DNA of 64,000 nucleotides from Conchiformibius kuhniae DSM 17694 (lineage in GTDB: Bacteria; Pseudomonadota; Gammaproteobacteria; Burkholderiales; Neisseriaceae). The notes beneath the pieces were generated by a model. That model saw nothing but the letters and a program-made list of their open reading frames with translations, had not been told where the DNA came from and made no database searches. Positions 1-8,093 of the stretch are shown piece by piece (positions within the stretch are counted from its first letter, which is position 1; each line of letters begins with the position of its first letter). The position numbers and the translations under genes are program-made. The stretch covers positions 244,205 to 308,204 of the forward strand of contig NZ_AUAP01000002.1 in assembly GCF_000428785.1 (NCBI RefSeq). The letters run 5' to 3'.

Positions 1-145
1 TCCCGTTGCAGGTTGCCGCCGATGTAACCTTCCGGCAGTTTTCCTGTCGGCGACAACGCTTGTCCCCACATTGACACCCCAAGCTTCTAGGGCTGCCTGA
101 TAAAGACGATTCAGGCAGAAAGTTGTTGTTTTCTTTAGGACGAAA
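1..145. other. Left-edge intergenic segment with a hairpin before the helicase gene
   Basis: No gene could be assigned. The minus strand is open in more than one frame out through the left edge, but none reads as a family I recognise. At 93-118 the word CTGCCTGA and its complement TCAGGCAG form a hairpin with a 10-base loop. This is the truncated uptake-sequence inverted pair that often serves as a terminator in Neisseriaceae. A run of T-rich sequence follows, just ahead of the helicase start. Confidence 0.4.
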
Positions 146-1462
146 ATGTCAATTAAATTCAGCGAACTCCATCTCGACCCTGCCATTCTCGGCGCACTGG
201 TCGCCGCCGGTTACGACACCCCCACCCCCGTGCAGGCGCAAGCCGTTCCCGCCGCCCTGCGCGGTGCCGACATCATGGCTTCCGCACAAACCGGCTCCGG
301 CAAAACCGCCGCCTTCCTGCTGCCCGCCCTGCAAAAACTGATGCGCCGCAGCGACAAACCGGGCAAAGGCCCGCGCGTTTTGGTGCTGACCCCCACCCGC
401 GAACTGGCGGCGCAAGTGGAAAAAAACGCACAGATTTACGCCAAAAACCTGCGCTGGCTGCGCAGCGTTACACTGGTGGGCGGCGCGTCTTTCGGACACC
501 AAATCAAATCCTTAAACCGTCCGATTGACATTATTGTCGCCACGCCCGGCCGCCTGATGGACCACATGCGTTCCGGCCGCATGGATTTTGACCGTTTGGA
601 AATGCTGGTGCTGGACGAAGCCGACCGCATGTTGGACATGGGCTTTATCGATGATATTGAAACCATTGTCGCCGCCACCCCCGCCAGCCGTCAAACCTTA
701 TTGTTTTCCGCCACTTGGGACGGCGCAGTCGGCAAACTCGCCCGCAAACTCACCAAAAATCCCGAAGTGATTGACATCGAGCGCGTGGACGAACAGGGCA
801 AAATTGAAGAGCAACTGCTTTATTGCGATGACAAAAACCACAAAAACCGCCTGCTTGACCACATTTTGCGCGATGCCAACATCAACCAATGCGTGATTTT
901 CACCGCCACCAAAGCCATGACCGAAATCATTGCCGATGAGTTGTACGAAAAAGGCTTTGCCGCCAACTGTTTGCACGGCGACATGCCGCAAGGTTGGCGC
1001 AACCGCACGCTCACCGACCTGCGGCGCGGGCGTTGCAAAATTCTGGTGGCGACCGATGTGGCGGCGCGCGGCATTGACGTGCCGACCATCACCCACGTCA
1101 TCAATTACGACCTGCCCAAACAGGCGGAAGATTACGTCCACCGTATCGGCCGCACGGGACGGGCGGGGCGCACCGGTTTGGCGATTTCCTTTGCCGAAGT
1201 GAACGAATACATGGCGGTGCATAAAATCGAGCGTTACATCGAGCGCAAGCTGCCTGAAATGACCATCGAGGGCATGGAACCCACCCGCAAACGCAGCAAA
1301 ACCACACGCAGTGGCAAAGGGCGGGGCAAAGGCAGTTGGGGCGCGAAAAGCGGCGAACGCTGGAGCGCGAAAAAACCGGCACGGCGCGAAGGCGGCGGCT
1401 GGCGCAAAGAAAGCGGCGCGAAAAAAGACGGTTTCCGCAGCGAGCGGCGCGGCGGACGTTAA
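146..1462 (+). CDS. rhlE: DEAD-box ATP-dependent RNA helicase, RhlE/SrmB type
   Basis: An ATP-driven RNA unwinding enzyme, probably acting in ribosome assembly or mRNA turnover in the cytoplasm. The helicase motifs are in order: Q-motif region, AQTGSGKT (about residues 47-54), PTRELA, TPGRL, DEAD (157-160), SAT (188-190), then VATDVAARGID and HRIGRTGRAG in the second RecA domain. The last 60 or so residues are a low-complexity Lys/Arg/Gly tail, typical of RNA-binding extensions in this family. The length (438 aa) is normal. Helicase function is secure. Choosing RhlE over SrmB rests on overall feel rather than a decisive motif. Confidence 0.93.
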   Translation: MSIKFSELHLDPAILGALVAAGYDTPTPVQAQAVPAALRGADIMASAQTGSGKTAAFLLPALQKLMRRSDKPGKGPRVLVLTPTRELAAQVEKNAQIYAKNLRWLRSVTLVGGASFGHQIKSLNRPIDIIVATPGRLMDHMRSGRMDFDRLEMLVLDEADRMLDMGFIDDIETIVAATPASRQTLLFSATWDGAVGKLARKLTKNPEVIDIERVDEQGKIEEQLLYCDDKNHKNRLLDHILRDANINQCVIFTATKAMTEIIADELYEKGFAANCLHGDMPQGWRNRTLTDLRRGRCKILVATDVAARGIDVPTITHVINYDLPKQAEDYVHRIGRTGRAGRTGLAISFAEVNEYMAVHKIERYIERKLPEMTIEGMEPTRKRSKTTRSGKGRGKGSWGAKSGERWSAKKPARREGGGWRKESGAKKDGFRSERRGGR

Positions 1463-1478
1463 GCATTCCCCCACCCTA

Positions 1479-1641
1479 GGGCGTGTCATCAATTAAATTT
1501 TCACTGAAAATCAGTGAAATATAAAAATACGCCGTCATTCCCGCGCAGGTGGGAATCCACTGCCTGATGCTTGTTGTTTTGGATTTCCGTCTGCGCGGGA
1601 ATGACGGTACAGTATTTTGTCGGTCAATCGATGGTGCGCCC
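1479..1641. repeat. MITE-like element with dRS3 cores, TA-flanked
   Basis: Begins GGGCGTGTCATCAATTA and ends in the imperfect complement TCAATCGATGGTGCGCCC. TA dinucleotides flank both ends (1477-1478 and 1642-1643). Two dRS3-like palindromes (ATTCCC-N8-GGGAAT type) sit inside in inverted order. It has no coding capacity. It lies between the helicase gene and a tiny lipoprotein gene. Confidence 0.8.
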
Positions 1642-1706
1642 TAATTCCCCGCTTGCGGGGGAAGAAATGATATGTATTTCAAAAATCTCAAGAAAGGAAA
1701 AACAAA

Positions 1707-1829
1707 ATGTTCAAAAACACTTTCCTGATTGCCCTTGCCGCGCTCGCACTGGCGGGCTGCGATGCCAAAGATGCCTGTTTGGACGCGGGCGGCAGCTACA
1801 ACGAAGCCTCCAAAGTCTGCGAAAAATAA
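1707..1829 (+). CDS. Very small lipoprotein (40 aa)
   Basis: ATG preceded by AGAAAGGAAA, a good ribosome binding site. The product has a hydrophobic signal peptide ending in the lipobox LALAGC at about residues 13-18. The mature part is only about 23 residues, with two further Cys (CLDAGGSYNEASKVCEK). This is the pattern of tiny entericidin-like or Neisseriaceae lipoproteins that carry a Cys pair. It ends just before a strong hairpin shared with the convergent iscX gene. Function is unknown. Lipidation is inferred from the lipobox. Confidence 0.8.
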   Translation: MFKNTFLIALAALALAGCDAKDACLDAGGSYNEASKVCEK

Positions 1830-1836
1830 GGAAAAA

Positions 1837-1868
1837 ACGCGCCCCGAATCGAAATATTCGGGGCGCGT
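1837..1868 (-). terminator. Rho-independent terminator for iscX; may also serve the small lipoprotein
   Basis: A 13-bp stem (ACGCGCCCCGAAT and its complement) with a 6-base loop. On the minus strand it is followed by a T-run, so it terminates iscX. It lies between convergent genes. Confidence 0.85.
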
Positions 1869-1885
1869 GTTGCTTGGAGCGTGTC

Positions 1886-2083
1886 TTACTCCGCTTCGTC
1901 AATCCAAGCCTGCTGCACCGCTTCCAAGATTTTTTCACCGCAACGGGCGGGGTCATCGTCAAAGTCGGGCAGGGCGAGAATCAAATCGCGCAATTGGGTA
2001 AAGCGCACGGTTTTCGGGTCGATGGCATCGCCGTGCGTGTCGTACAACGCTTCGGCGATTTGGCGCGAATCGGTCCACTTCAT
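1886..2083 (-). CDS. iscX: Fe-S cluster assembly protein IscX
   Basis: A small acidic protein that binds IscS and modulates iron-sulfur cluster assembly. The family hallmarks are present: MKWTDSRQIAEALYD at the start, DPKTVRFTQL, LPDFDDDP in the middle and AWIDEAE at the C-terminus. The frame is open further upstream, but the family begins at MKWTD. Two ATG codons (2086 and 2083) lie behind an AAGGA site, and either could be used. No other isc genes lie alongside. Confidence 0.9.
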   Translation of the reverse strand: MKWTDSRQIAEALYDTHGDAIDPKTVRFTQLRDLILALPDFDDDPARCGEKILEAVQQAWIDEAE

Positions 2084-2162
2084 CATCAAAATCCTTGTTT
2101 GTTGGCGTGAAAAGGGCGATTTTAACAAAATTTGCGCTTGGCAAACAGCCGTAACGGCATCA

Positions 2163-2546
2163 TCATTTCACCAGTCGCAGCACTTTCTTTTTCGGCGCGG
2201 CTTCGGTTTCGGGCGGTTGCCACGCTTCCACCTCAAAACCCATGCCCTCGCCGGTTTCTTTGGCGAAAATCCCCTGCACATGCCCCACCGGCACCCACAC
2301 TTCCTGCGATTCGCCGTGAAAACGCGCATGGAAACTAATCCACTCGTTGTCCATCTGCAAATCTTTGGTGGCCGCCGCGCTGATGCTCAACACAATCTGA
2401 TTATCCTGCACAAACTGCATCGGCACGCGCGTATGCTCGTTCACCCACACCGCGATGTAGGGCGTGTAGCCGTTGTCTTCGCACCACTGCCACAGCGCAC
2501 GCAGCAGATAAGGCTTGGTGGACGGCGATTTTTGTTGTTCCGACAT
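2163..2546 (-). CDS. sspB: ClpXP protease specificity-enhancing factor SspB
   Basis: An adaptor that brings ssrA-tagged peptides to ClpXP. The N-terminal fold starts SPSTKPYLLRALWQWC and is followed by the conserved TPYIAVWV and VPMQFVQDNQIVLSIS strands. The C-terminus ends in a basic, hydrophobic ClpX-docking tail (KKKVLRLVK) after a flexible acidic linker. It is 127 aa, somewhat shorter than the E. coli protein. It sits 9 bp downstream of sspA on the same strand, the classic sspAB order. Confidence 0.95.
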   Translation of the reverse strand: MSEQQKSPSTKPYLLRALWQWCEDNGYTPYIAVWVNEHTRVPMQFVQDNQIVLSISAAATKDLQMDNEWISFHARFHGESQEVWVPVGHVQGIFAKETGEGMGFEVEAWQPPETEAAPKKKVLRLVK

Positions 2547-2555
2547 GGTAACTCC

Positions 2556-3161
2556 TTAACGGCGCATGGCTTTTTCGGCGGGCGTGAGCGCATCGATAAA
2601 GGCTTGGCGTTGGAAAATACGCTCGGCGGATTTCAAAATCGGCGCGGCGTTTTTGCCCAATTTGATGTCGTAGTGGTCCAAACGCCACAGCAGGGGCGCA
2701 AGCGCCACGTCAATCATGGAAAAATCGTCGCCCAACACGTATTTGTTTTTGGCGAAAGCGGGCGCAATCATGGTCAGACCGTTGGCAACGGCTTCGCGGG
2801 CTTTGCTTTGCTCTTTGACGGTGGCGGCGGGGTCTTCCAGTGTTTGCACATGCACGAACAATTCTTTTTCCAAACGGTGCAGCACCAAACGCCCGCGCCC
2901 GCGCATCACGGGGTCGCCCGGCATCAGTTGCGGGTGCGGGAAACGCTCGTCAATGTATTCGTTGATGATGTTGGATTCAAACAAAATCAAATCGCGCTCC
3001 ACCAGCACCGGCACTTGGTTGTAAGGATTCATGTGAACAAGGTCTTCGGGCTTGTTGAATACGTCCACGTCTTTGATTTCAAAGTCCATGCCTTTTTCAA
3101 ACAGGACGAAACGGCAACGGTGGCTGAACGGGCAGGTGATGCCGGAATACAGGGTCATCAT
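2556..3161 (-). CDS. sspA: Stringent starvation protein A (GST-fold RNA polymerase-associated protein)
   Basis: A GST-fold protein that binds RNA polymerase and affects stationary-phase and acid-stress genes. The N-terminal thioredoxin-like domain begins MTLYSGITCPFSHRCRFVLFEKG. NQVPVL and ESNIINEYIDERFP are typical of SspA. An all-helical C-terminal domain follows. The upstream open frame was trimmed to the MM pair because AGGAA lies 8 bp before 3161. It forms an operon with sspB. Confidence 0.95.
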   Translation of the reverse strand: MMTLYSGITCPFSHRCRFVLFEKGMDFEIKDVDVFNKPEDLVHMNPYNQVPVLVERDLILFESNIINEYIDERFPHPQLMPGDPVMRGRGRLVLHRLEKELFVHVQTLEDPAATVKEQSKAREAVANGLTMIAPAFAKNKYVLGDDFSMIDVALAPLLWRLDHYDIKLGKNAAPILKSAERIFQRQAFIDALTPAEKAMRR

Positions 3162-3319
3162 GGTTGTGGTTCCTACGGGTGAAGTTGTTTGAAAAACAAG
3201 GGGAAATGATAGCAAAATCGGGGTGTTTTTTCTAGGATTCGGCTGTATGGCGTTGATTTTGATGAAAAGAAAGACGCGCTTGCTGCTTTGCGGCGGCAAG
3301 CGCGGTTGGGGGGGGGCGG
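3162..3319. promoter_or_regulatory. Upstream region of sspAB with a G9 tract
   Basis: Non-coding leader of the minus-strand sspA-sspB operon. A run of nine G (3308-3316) followed by C and five G lies about 150 bp upstream of the sspA start. I see no clear promoter hexamers. Homopolymers of this length can vary in Neisseriaceae, but nothing here shows that this one does. Confidence 0.35.
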
Positions 3320-3420
3320 GGGCGTGTTATCAATTGACTGAAAAACCTTGGCACCGTTATTCCCGTCTGCGCGGGCATGACGGCGTATTTTTATGGGAAA
3401 GTTTAAATGATGGCACGCCC
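3320..3420. repeat. Short MITE-like element ending at the lgt stop codon
   Basis: Starts GGGCGTGTTATCAATTGAC and ends AAATGATGGCACGCCC, then TA. It is about 100 bp with a single dRS3-like palindrome, so it is an internally shortened copy. The right end supplies the last base of the lgt TAG stop (3420-3422, minus strand). Confidence 0.75.
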
Positions 3421-4268
3421 TAACGGTAATGTTTGCCGCAGATGACGAACAGCAGCACGCCGCCGACAATCATCGGCACGCTCAACCATTGCCCCATCGA
3501 CAAGCCCGCGCCGAGCAAGCCCAAATGCTCGTCAGGCTGCCGCGCAAATTCGGCGATGAAGCGGAACACGCCGTATCCTGCCAAAAACAATGCCGAAATT
3601 TGTCCGGTCGGGCGCGTTTTTTTGGAAAACCACCACAGCAGTGCAAACAGGCACAAGCCTTCCAATGCAAACTGGTAAAGCTGCGAAGGGTGGCGCGGCA
3701 GCATGCCGAATTGCGCGTACCAAGCCGCGTATTGGGCGTTGGCGGCGGCGAGCATTTGGTCGGCGTGCGCCGCCTGCGGAAAACCCGTTGCCCAAAAACG
3801 GGCGGGGTCGGTAACGCGCCCCCACAGTTCGCCGTTGATAAAATTGCCGATGCGCCCTGATGCCAAACCGAGCGGCACAAGCGGCGCGACAAAATCCAAC
3901 AGTTTCACAAACGGAATGTGCCGTTTTTTCGCAAACAGCAGCACCGCCAGCAACACGCCCAAAAAGCCGCCGTGAAACGACATGCCGCCTTCCCAAATTT
4001 TCAGAATGGACACAGGGTCGGCAAGATAGGCATCGCGCTGGTAAAACAGTACATAACCCAAACGCCCGCCCAAAATCACCCCGACCACGCCCCAAGTGAG
4101 CAAATCGTCAAGCTGGGAAACGGTAACGGGGGCAAGGGTTTGGCGGATGCGCCTGCGCCCCAACCAGATAAACAGGGCAAAACCCAAAATATAGCTTAAG
4201 GCATACCAACGGATGGCAAGCGGGCCGAGCGCAACGGCGACAGGGTCAAACTGCGGATGGACAAACAT
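3420..4268 (-). CDS. lgt: Prolipoprotein diacylglyceryl transferase
   Basis: An inner-membrane enzyme that transfers diacylglycerol from phosphatidylglycerol to the lipobox Cys of prolipoproteins. It is 282 aa with about seven membrane segments. The Lgt signature GRIGNFINGELWGR lies near residues 138-151, and the conserved His is in MSFHGGFLG near residue 99. Its substrates in this window would include PilW, PqiC, LptE and the surface lipoprotein at 47 kb. Its TAG stop is formed at a MITE boundary. Confidence 0.97.
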   Translation of the reverse strand: MFVHPQFDPVAVALGPLAIRWYALSYILGFALFIWLGRRRIRQTLAPVTVSQLDDLLTWGVVGVILGGRLGYVLFYQRDAYLADPVSILKIWEGGMSFHGGFLGVLLAVLLFAKKRHIPFVKLLDFVAPLVPLGLASGRIGNFINGELWGRVTDPARFWATGFPQAAHADQMLAAANAQYAAWYAQFGMLPRHPSQLYQFALEGLCLFALLWWFSKKTRPTGQISALFLAGYGVFRFIAEFARQPDEHLGLLGAGLSMGQWLSVPMIVGGVLLFVICGKHYR

Positions 4269-4283
4269 AATGCAAAATCCTGT

Positions 4284-5510
4284 TTAATCGGAAAAAATAT
4301 CTCTAAACCACAACACGATGCCGTCCCACAAACGACCGAAAAAACCCGCTTCGGACACATCGTTTAAGGCAACCACTTTCTTTTCCGCCAGCACTTTGTC
4401 GCCGTCCATGAATTTCAAAATGCCCATTTCGCCGCCCTTGCGAATCGGCGCGAGGACGGGTTGGCGGGTTTCCAACACGGGTTTGATGCGTTCGGCGTTT
4501 TCATGCGGCAGGGTGATGTACACATTGTCCAAAAAACCCACCGGCAATTCTTTGTCCGCGCCTTTGTACACTTTTACCCGCGCCACGCTCTGTCCTGCCT
4601 GATACATTTGCGGGGTGTCGAAGTTTTGCAGGGCGTGGTTGAGCAGTTTGCTGCTTTCGGTGGCGCGGGCTTCCTCGCTCGCCGTTCCCACCACCACCGA
4701 CACCACGCGGCGGCCGTTGCGTTTGCTGGAGGCAATCAGGTTGTAGCCCGCGCTGGCGGTATGACCGGTTTTCAAGCCGTCCACGCTGGGGTCGCGGTAG
4801 AGCAGCAGATTGCGGTTGGGCTGGGTGATGCCGTTGTAGGCAAATGATTTGATGCCGTAAATCGGGTAATACTGCGGATAGTCGCGGATAATCGCCGATG
4901 CCAGCAGCACCAAGTCGTTTACGGTGGTGAGGTGTGCTTTGCCGGGCAGTCCGGTGCTGTTTTCAAAACGGGTTTGCATCATGCCCAAACGTTTGGCTTC
5001 TTCGTTCATTTGTTTGACGAAAGCTTCTTCGCTGCCCCCGAGCGTTTCCGCCAGCGTGATGGCGGCATCGTTGCCCGACTGCACAATCAGCCCTTTAATC
5101 AGGTCGCTGACGCTGACGGGCTTTTTCGGCTCCAAAAACATGCGCGAGCCTTCTGCTTTCCATGCTTTTTCCGATACTTTCAGCATTTGGTCGGGCTTGA
5201 GTTTGCCGTTTTCCAAGGCTTTGAAGGTAAGGTAGGCGGTCATCAGCTTGGTGAGCGAAGCAGGCTCAATGGCTTTATCGGGATTTTTGGCGGCGATAAT
5301 CTGGTTGCTCTGCAAATCTTTGACCACATAAGCGGCGGCGGCGATTTCGGGCAGCGCGGTCAGATTGGTGGTGAGCGGTGCGGCGGTTGGCGCTTCGGAA
5401 GCGGCAGAAGCGGCAGCTTCAACGGGCGCGGAAGCGTTTTTTTGGGCGGCAGACACCGGCACACACGCCAACGCCGCGCCGATGCCCAACAGCAGAAAAA
5501 GGGTTTTCAT
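4284..5510 (-). CDS. dacA: D-alanyl-D-alanine carboxypeptidase (PBP5/6 family)
   Basis: A periplasmic serine peptidase that removes the terminal D-Ala of peptidoglycan pentapeptides. From the ATG at 5510 the protein has a signal peptide, an Ala/Pro/Glu-rich linker, then SxxK (S85-L-T-K88), SGN (145-147) and KTG (247-249). The C-terminal domain ends with an amphipathic stretch (RLWDGIVLWFRDIF) that would anchor it to the inner membrane. The frame continues upstream through a repeat. The start was set by the AAGGA site carried on that repeat. The exact paralogue name (dacA or dacC) is uncertain. Confidence 0.92.
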   Translation of the reverse strand: MKTLFLLLGIGAALACVPVSAAQKNASAPVEAAASAASEAPTAAPLTTNLTALPEIAAAAYVVKDLQSNQIIAAKNPDKAIEPASLTKLMTAYLTFKALENGKLKPDQMLKVSEKAWKAEGSRMFLEPKKPVSVSDLIKGLIVQSGNDAAITLAETLGGSEEAFVKQMNEEAKRLGMMQTRFENSTGLPGKAHLTTVNDLVLLASAIIRDYPQYYPIYGIKSFAYNGITQPNRNLLLYRDPSVDGLKTGHTASAGYNLIASSKRNGRRVVSVVVGTASEEARATESSKLLNHALQNFDTPQMYQAGQSVARVKVYKGADKELPVGFLDNVYITLPHENAERIKPVLETRQPVLAPIRKGGEMGILKFMDGDKVLAEKKVVALNDVSEAGFFGRLWDGIVLWFRDIFSD

Positions 5511-5645
5511 CAAAATTCCTTTTCGGTTTGAAAACCCGCCGTTTACGGCGGTAAAATGGCTTTTTATTCGGTCGGGGGCGTAAGCCCGTCCGAATCGGGG
5601 TAACGCATGGGGCTGTGCTTTATGTGCAGCTCTGTGAGTTGAAAC
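5511..5645 (-). repeat. Gene-start repeat copy A (REP2-like), upstream of the carboxypeptidase
   Basis: A repeat of about 135 bp. Read toward the gene, it begins GTTTCAACTCACAG and has one hairpin around ATTCGGACGGGCTTACGCCC / CCGAAT. A second, perfect hairpin CCGCCG-TAAA-CGGCGG follows, then GTTTTCAAACCGAAAAGGAATTTTG and the ATG. It thus provides the ribosome binding site. The same unit recurs at 14393, 23140, 23693, 36580, 39409 and, partially, 51243. Confidence 0.85.
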
Positions 5646-5844
5646 ACAATACGGGTTCGGCACGCGGCACAACCCCATGCCCGCACGCGGCGGGCAACAA
5701 GCAGCAGATTATAACCCGACACGCCGCCGTTTCCCAATTCCGCGCCGCGCCTTGTTGCGTTCCGCGCCACAAACGCGGCGGCGGACAAGGCTTGCATTCG
5801 GCGGGCGCAGGCGTTAAGGTTACGGCTTTTTTGGTCAATTGCCC
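5646..5844. other. Intergenic region between the carboxypeptidase gene and ilvA
   Basis: About 200 bases separate two divergent genes. I see no ORF with coding character, no tRNA and no clear terminator. Promoters for both genes are expected here, but I could not identify convincing hexamers. Confidence 0.4.
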
Positions 5845-7380
5845 ATGTCTGCCCAATTGTTAAGCCACGCCGATTACCTGACCCGCATCGTTACCGCCGC
5901 CGTTTACGACGTTGCCAAAGAAACCCCTTTGGAACGCGCCGCCAACCTTTCCCGCCGTCTGAACAACCACATCCACCTCAAACGCGAAGACCTGCAGCCC
6001 GTGTTTTCCTTCAAAATCCGTGGCGCATACAACAAAATGGCCAAGCTGCCTGAAAGCGCGTTGGCAAAAGGCGTGATTGCCGCCAGCGCGGGCAACCACG
6101 CGCAAGGCGTGGCGATGTCGGCGAAAAAACTCGGCTGCCGCGCCACCATCGTCATGCCCGAAACCACCCCGCAAATCAAAATCGACGCCGTACACGCGCT
6201 CGGTGCGGAAGTGGTGCTGGCGGGCGTGTCCTACAACGATGCCTACGACCACGCCATGAAACTGGTCGCCCAAAGCGGTCAAACCTATATTCCCCCGTTT
6301 GACGACCCCGATGTGATTGCCGGACAAGGCACGGTGGGCATGGAAATCGTGCGCCAACACCCCAAGCCCATCGATGCCGTGTTTGTGCCGGTCGGCGGCG
6401 GCGGGCTGGCGGCGGGCGTGGCGGCGTTTGTCAAACAGGTGCGTCCCGAAATCAAAATCTTCGGCGTGCAAAGCGAAGACTCCTGTGCCATGAAGCAGTC
6501 GATTGACGGCAAAGAAATCAAAACCCTGACCGATGTCGGGCTGTTTGCGGACGGCACGGCGGTAAAACGGGTGGGCGAGGAAACCTTCCGCCTGTGCCGA
6601 GAATTGCTGGACGGCATCATCACGGTGGACACCGATGCCGTGTGCGGCGCACTCAAAGACATTTTTGACGACACCCGCAGCATTTGCGAACCTTCGGGCG
6701 CATTGGCATTGGCGGGTTTGAAAAAATATGTTGCCGAACACGGCTGCAAAAACCACACCCTGATTGCCGTGTGCAGTGGCGCCAACATGAATTTCCACCG
6801 CTTGCGCCACGTTTCCGAACGCAGCGAGCTGGGCGAGGGCAACGAAGCGATTTTTGCCGTGTCCATTCCCGAAAAGCCGGGCAGCTTCCGCAATTTCGTC
6901 AATGTGCTGGGCGAGCGCAACATCACCGAGTTCAACTACCGCTACGGCGATGACAAGCACGCGCATATTTTTGTCGGCATTCAAACATCGGGCAGCGAAG
7001 ACAATCTGACCATTCATCAGGAATTGCAAGAGGCGGGCTTGCCCAACACCGATTTGAGCCATGACGAAATGGCAAAAGTGCATGTGCGCTACATGGTGGG
7101 CGGACGCACCCACAAAGTCGCCCGCGAACGGGTCATCAGTTTTCAGTTTCCCGAGCGTCCGGGCGCGTTGGCGCGTTTTCTCGGGCATATGCAGGAGCGT
7201 TGGAACATCACCCTGTTCCATTACCGCAATCACGGCGCGGACTACGGGCGGGTGCTGGTGGGGATTGACGTGCCGCCGCAGGACGATGCCGCTTTTGACG
7301 CGTTTTTGCAGGGCTTGGGCTATGCAAACGAGGAGCAAACCGGCAATGATGCCTACCGCCTGTTTCTCGGTGCGCCTTAA
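5845..7380 (+). CDS. ilvA: Threonine ammonia-lyase, biosynthetic
   Basis: A PLP enzyme converting threonine to 2-oxobutanoate, the first step of isoleucine synthesis. The catalytic domain carries the PLP lysine in FSFKIRGAYNKM (K57), SAGNHAQGVA and a glycine-rich GGGGLAAGVA. Two ACT-like regulatory domains follow (from about residue 330, PEKPGSFRNFV and PERPGALARFL), the biosynthetic, isoleucine-inhibited architecture. A TTG two codons earlier (5839) is also in frame. The ATG at 5845 is preferred. A strong hairpin follows the gene at 7457-7487. Confidence 0.96.
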   Translation: MSAQLLSHADYLTRIVTAAVYDVAKETPLERAANLSRRLNNHIHLKREDLQPVFSFKIRGAYNKMAKLPESALAKGVIAASAGNHAQGVAMSAKKLGCRATIVMPETTPQIKIDAVHALGAEVVLAGVSYNDAYDHAMKLVAQSGQTYIPPFDDPDVIAGQGTVGMEIVRQHPKPIDAVFVPVGGGGLAAGVAAFVKQVRPEIKIFGVQSEDSCAMKQSIDGKEIKTLTDVGLFADGTAVKRVGEETFRLCRELLDGIITVDTDAVCGALKDIFDDTRSICEPSGALALAGLKKYVAEHGCKNHTLIAVCSGANMNFHRLRHVSERSELGEGNEAIFAVSIPEKPGSFRNFVNVLGERNITEFNYRYGDDKHAHIFVGIQTSGSEDNLTIHQELQEAGLPNTDLSHDEMAKVHVRYMVGGRTHKVARERVISFQFPERPGALARFLGHMQERWNITLFHYRNHGADYGRVLVGIDVPPQDDAAFDAFLQGLGYANEEQTGNDAYRLFLGAP

Positions 7381-7456
7381 TCGGGCGCAATTGTTGCCCA
7401 AACCACACAACGCGCCCGCGCCCACTATTTAAACCGTGCAAAACTTGATAGAATAC

Positions 7457-7487
7457 CGCCGTTTTCCCTTGCTGCGGAAAACGGCGG
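7457..7487 (+). terminator. Hairpin between ilvA and ndk
   Basis: The 12-bp stem CCGCCGTTTTCC / GGAAAACGGCGG has a short loop and is followed by a weak T-containing stretch. It is placed to terminate ilvA transcription about 80 bp downstream of its stop. Confidence 0.6.
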
Positions 7488-7578
7488 GCATTTTCTGCCC
7501 GTGTGTTTTATGGGGCTGCGCGTTTGCCCGTGCGGTTCTGTGAATTGAGACAAACAAGTAACATCTGAAGGAAAGCAA

Positions 7579-8010
7579 ATGGCCATCGAACGTACCATTT
7601 CCATCATCAAACCCGACGCGGTCGGCAAAAACGTTATCGGCAAAATCTACAGCCGTTTTGAAGAAAAAGGCTTGAAAATCGTTGCCGCGAAAATGAAGCA
7701 CCTTTCCCGCGCCGAAGCCGAAGGCTTTTACGCCGTCCACAAAGAACGCCCGTTTTTTAAAGATTTGGTGGATTTCATGGTGAGCGGGCCGGTGATGATT
7801 CAGGTGCTGGAAGGCGAAAACGCCGTTGCCGCCAACCGCGAAATCATGGGCGCGACCAATCCCAAAGACGCCGCCGCCGGCACCATCCGCGCCGATTTTT
7901 CCGAATCGATTGACGAAAACGCCGTACACGGCTCCGACAGCGCCGAAAACGCCGCGATTGAAATCGCCTATTTCTTCGCCGCCACCGAGCTTTGCCCGCG
8001 CACACGCTGA
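7579..8010 (+). CDS. ndk: Nucleoside diphosphate kinase
   Basis: Transfers the gamma phosphate between nucleoside triphosphates and diphosphates through a phospho-histidine. The start MAIERTISIIKPDAV is canonical, and the catalytic His lies in NAVHGSDS (H117). The usual C-terminus EIAYFFAATELCPR is followed by two extra residues (143 aa). GAAGGAAAG precedes the ATG. Confidence 0.98.
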   Translation: MAIERTISIIKPDAVGKNVIGKIYSRFEEKGLKIVAAKMKHLSRAEAEGFYAVHKERPFFKDLVDFMVSGPVMIQVLEGENAVAANREIMGATNPKDAAAGTIRADFSESIDENAVHGSDSAENAAIEIAYFFAATELCPRTR

Positions 8011-8093
8011 TTGTTGCGTGCCTCCTGCCGTTTGCACTGCGGTTTTGCCGTGCAAACGGCACGGTTTCCGCCAAAAAACCAAAAGGAATGATG

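Noticed and set aside
1..105. Open minus-strand frames leaving the left edge
   Set aside because: Readable in more than one frame but too short to assign; none gave a motif I trust.
1881..3182. A 433-codon plus-strand frame
   Set aside because: Antisense to iscX, sspB and sspA, all of which are clearly recognised.
5860..7425. A 521-codon minus-strand frame
   Set aside because: It is the exact antisense of ilvA, a shadow of biased third positions.
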